This document shows, piece after piece, positions 61,131-64,000 of a stretch of DNA of 64,000 nucleotides. A model generated the notes under the pieces. It searched no databases. It saw nothing but the letters and a program-made list of their open reading frames with translations, and was not told where the DNA came from. Source of the stretch: Larus michahellis (taxonomy: Eukaryota > Chordata > Aves > Charadriiformes > Laridae); assembly GCF_964199755.1 (NCBI RefSeq), contig NC_133910.1, positions 14,390,011 to 14,454,010 on the forward strand, given 5' to 3'. Position 1 is the stretch's first letter; every line of letters starts with the position of its first letter. The position numbers and the translations under genes were made by a program.

Positions 61131-63334
61131 GCCGCGCCAGCCTGCGAAGCATTTTCCGGTAGGGCCGCAGGTCTGGCGACAGCTCCCACGGCCGAAGAGC
61201 CAGGAGGGAAAGCCGTGCCTCGTTAGAAAGCTCTTTGGCAGCCGCTCGCGTGGCCCCACAGCCCGTGGGGCTGCGGGCTTTCCGGCGGCCGTCAGCCTCA
61301 GCGCCACCGGCGCCCATGTGGCGTAGCCGCGCCAGCCTGCGAAGCATTTTCCGGTAGGGCCGCGGCTCTGGCGACAGCTCCCACGCCCGAAGAGCCAGGA
61401 GGGAAAGCCGTGCCTCGTTGGAAAGCTCTTTGGCAGCCGCTCGCGTGGCCCCACAGCCCGTGGGGCTGCGGGCTTTCCGGCGGCCGTCAGCCTCGGCACC
61501 ATCGGCGCCCACATGGCTCCGCTGTGCCAGCCCCCGCAGCATTGTCCGGTAGGGCCGCGTCTCTGGCCACAGCTCCCACGCCCGAAGAGCCAGGAGGGAA
61601 AGCCGTGCCTCGTTGGAAAGCTCTTTGGCAGCCGCTCACGTGGCCCCACAGCCCGTGGGGCTGCGGGCTTTCAGGCGGCCGTCAGCCTCGGCGCCACCGG
61701 TGCCCACCTGGCGCCGCCGCGCCAGCCTGCGAAGCATTTTCCGGTAGGGCCGTGGCTCTGGCCACAGCTCCCACGCCCGAAGAGCCAGGAGGGAAAGCCG
61801 TGCCTCGTTGGAAAGCTCTTTGGCAGCCGCTCGCGTGGCCCCACAGCCCGTGGGGCTGCGGGCTTTCCGGCAGCTGTCAGCCTCGGCGCCACCGGCGCCC
61901 ACGTGGCGCCGCCGCGCCAACCTGCGAAGCATTTTCCGGTAGGGCCGCGGCTCTGGCGACAGCTCCCACGCCCGAAGAGCCAGGAGGGAAAGCCGTGCCT
62001 CGTTGGAAAGCTCTTTGGCAGCCGCTCGCGTGGCCCCACAGCCCATGGGGCTGCGGGCTTTGCGGCGGCCGTCAGCCTCGGCGAGACCGGCGCCCACGTG
62101 GCGCCGCCGCGCCAGCCTGCGAAGCATTTTCCGGTAGGACCGCGGCTCTGGCGACAGCTCCCACGCCCGAAGAGCCAGGAGGGAAAGCCGTGCCTCGTTG
62201 GAAAGCTCTTTGGCAGCCGCTCGCGTGGCCCCACAGCCCGTGGGGCTGCGGGCTTTCCGGCGGCCGTCAGCCTCGGCGCCACCGGCGCCCACGTGGCGCC
62301 GCTGCGCCAGCCTGCGAAGCATTTTCCGGTAGGGCTGCGGCTCTGTCCACAGCTCCCACGCCCGAAGAGCCAGGAGGGAAAGCCGTGCCTCGTTGGAAAG
62401 CTCTTTGGCAGCCGCTCACGTGGCCCCACAGCCCGTGGGGCTGCGGGCTTTGCAGCGGCCGTCAGACTCGGCGCCACCAGCGCCCACCTGGCGCCGCCGC
62501 GCCAGCCCCCGAAGCATTTTCCGGTAGGGCCGCGGCTCTGGCCACAGCTCCCACGCCCGAAGAGTCAGGAGGGAAAGCCGTGCCTCGTTGGAAAGCTCTT
62601 TGGCAGCCGCTCGCGTGGCCCCACAGCCCGTGGGGATGCGGGCTTTCCGGCGGCCGTCGGCCTCGGCGCCACCGGCGCCCACCTGGCGCCACCGCGCCAG
62701 CCTGCGAAGCATTTTCCGGTAGGGCCGCGGCTCTGGCCACAGCTCCCACGCCCGAAGAGCCAGGAGGGAAAGCCGTGCCTTGTTGGAAAGCTGTTTGGGA
62801 GCCGCTCGCGTGGCCCCACAGCCCGTGGGGCTGCGGGCTTTCCGGTGGCCGTCAGCCTCGGCGCCACCGGCGCCCACCTGGCGCCGCCGCGCCAGCCTGC
62901 GAAGCATTTTCCGGTAGGGCCGCGGCTCTGGCGACAGCTCCCACGCCCGAAGAGCCAGGAGGGAAAGCCGTGCCTCGTTGGAAAGCTCTTTGGCAGCCGC
63001 TCGCGTGGCCCCACAGCCCGTGGGGCTGCGGGCTTTGCGGCGGCCATCAGTCTGGGCGCCATCGGCGCCCACCTGGCGCCGCCGCGCCAGCCTGCGAAGC
63101 ATTTTCCGGTAGGGCCGCGGCTCTGGCCACAGCTCCCACGCCCGAAGAGCCAGGAGGGAAAGCCGTGCCTCGTTGGAAAGCTCTTTGGCAGCTGCTCGCG
63201 TGGCCCCACAGCCCGTGGGGCTGCGGGCTTTGCGGCGGCCTTCAGCCTCGGCAACACCGGCGCCCACCTGGCGCCGCCGCGCCAGCCTGCGAAGCATTTT
63301 CCGGTAGGGCCGTGGCTCTATTTCTCTAATTCTC

Positions 63335-63680
63335 TCTAATTCTCGGGATGCGTTAAAAAAATGGGAAAACCTGTAACTGCGGGCGTGAGGCGTCGGGACA
63401 GACTGAAATCTCTCATTTATACGTAAGGAATGTGTGTATTGAGAAATAATATTCGTTGGTGGGTGTGAAATAAGTTCAAAATAAAAACCTCCGTCTCTGA
63501 GGACTCGCTGATTGTGTGCTTCTGCGTTACACAAAAGGTCCCAGAATATAAAAGTACTTAAAAAATGCATTTACAGAAAGGTTTTAGTGTCAGAACAGAC
63601 GGGTGAGCCGGCGGCCTGCGCGGACGTACGTGTTTAGGTAGATTCTCCGCGTAAGAGTGAACAGAAAACACAAATTACAG
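63335..63680 (+). repeat. dispersed AT-rich element, copy 3
   Basis: It matches 27440-27835 collinearly (GGGATGCGTTAAAAAAATGG, CTGTAACTGCGGGCGTGAGG, AATAAAAACCTCCGTCTCTG, then GTGTGCTTCTGCGTTACAC). It keeps CpGs where copy 1 has TG or CA. It directly abuts the right end of the satellite array. Confidence 0.7.
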
Positions 63681-63840
63681 ATATAACGTTTGTGTAAAAT
63701 ACAGATACAGCGTTTGTGTAAAATATAGATGTAATGTTTGTGTAAAATACAGATATAATATATGTATAAAACACAGATTAACGTTTGTGTAAAATACAGA
63801 TATAATATATGTATAAAACACAGATTAACGTTTGTGTAAA
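63676..63840 (+). repeat. AT-rich minisatellite, about 22-bp unit
   Basis: Repeats of AACGTTTGTGTAAAATACAG-type words with ATATATGTATAAAACACAG variants, about seven units. It starts where the dispersed element ends and stops sharply at GC-rich sequence. Confidence 0.85.
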
Positions 63841-64000
63841 GGGCGGCGCGACTGCGGGGGCCGGGGCTGCAGCTGGGCTCGTGCAGCCGGAAAGGAAAAC
63901 AAAAAAAAAATGGGGAAAAAACCCCCATAATTCATGCGGGAAAAGGCCCAAATCCCCGATTCTCCCGTTCCGGCGGACGAGGCCCCCCCCCCGCCCCCCC
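63841..64000. other. GC-rich end of window with poly-C tracts
   Basis: GC-rich sequence followed by A-runs and terminal C-runs. Its position after a dispersed-element copy parallels the CpG-rich block at 27842-28172. No gene is seen; the poly-C end may be hard to assemble. Confidence 0.35.

Larger units (their letters stand above)
40218..63318 (+). repeat. 195-bp GC-rich satellite array, about 118 monomers
   Basis: Head-to-tail monomers of 195 bp (for example GCTCTTTGGC at 40561, 40756 and, with one change, 40951). One counted monomer is 143/195 GC (73%) with about 26 CpGs, so CpG is not depleted. Constant words include GCATTTTCCGGTAGGGC, CCAGGAGGGAAAGCC and CCTCGTTGGAAAGCT. Several GGCC (HaeIII) sites occur per unit. 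Four of six frames are nearly stop-free because 195 is divisible by three, giving frames up to 1653 codons. A 1-bp deletion near 47003 shifts phase. Unit size and composition suggest an avian centromeric/pericentromeric satellite. Confidence 0.96.

Overview
The window reads as bird nuclear DNA, probably from a microchromosome. It carries a compact, complete vertebrate USP20 gene with short introns, a CR1 3' end of avian type, an old CORE-SINE/MIR-like copy, a class II (betaretrovirus-like) endogenous retrovirus, and a long GC-rich 195-bp satellite whose unit length and abundant GGCC sites resemble avian centromeric/pericentromeric satellites. The species cannot be fixed from the sequence alone.

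Left third (1-22 kb): USP20 lies on the minus strand. Reading splice sites by eye gives 23 coding exons in correct phase, 910 codons plus stop. The ZnF-UBP domain, catalytic Cys154, catalytic His639 and two DUSP domains are all present. The start codon is at 18074 and the stop at 3069-3071. A noncoding first exon ends in a CpG island at about 21.1-22.2 kb. Beside it is a CRE/ETS promoter and two candidate exons of an unidentified divergent transcript. The expected neighbour genes are not seen to the right.

Middle (22-40 kb): gene-poor, repeat-rich DNA. In order it holds an LTR-like element, a C-rich minisatellite, a dispersed AT-rich element with a CR1-like tail, a CpG island abutting 31 nearly identical 51-bp units, and a TATA/GC-box promoter. 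Then come intron-rich, gene-like DNA containing a 2.14-kb tandem duplication, and a broken gag-pro(dUTPase)-pol provirus without recognisable env or LTRs. An 88-bp-period minisatellite follows it.

Right third (40-63.3 kb): about 118 head-to-tail copies of a 195-bp, about 73% GC, CpG-rich satellite with higher-order periods of 14 and 20-21 monomers. It is preceded by about 340 bp of the same satellite in inverted orientation. A copy of the AT-rich element also seen at 27.4 and 34.8 kb closes the array. It is followed by a 22-bp minisatellite and GC-rich sequence that runs off the window.

Both satellites have unit lengths divisible by three and few stops, so they produce very long apparent reading frames on both strands. 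I treat these as by-products of repeat structure. The least explained parts are the 195-bp array with a CENP-B-box-like half motif in nearly every monomer, the rebuilt repeat blocks bounded by one shared element, and the gene-like 30-35 kb segment.
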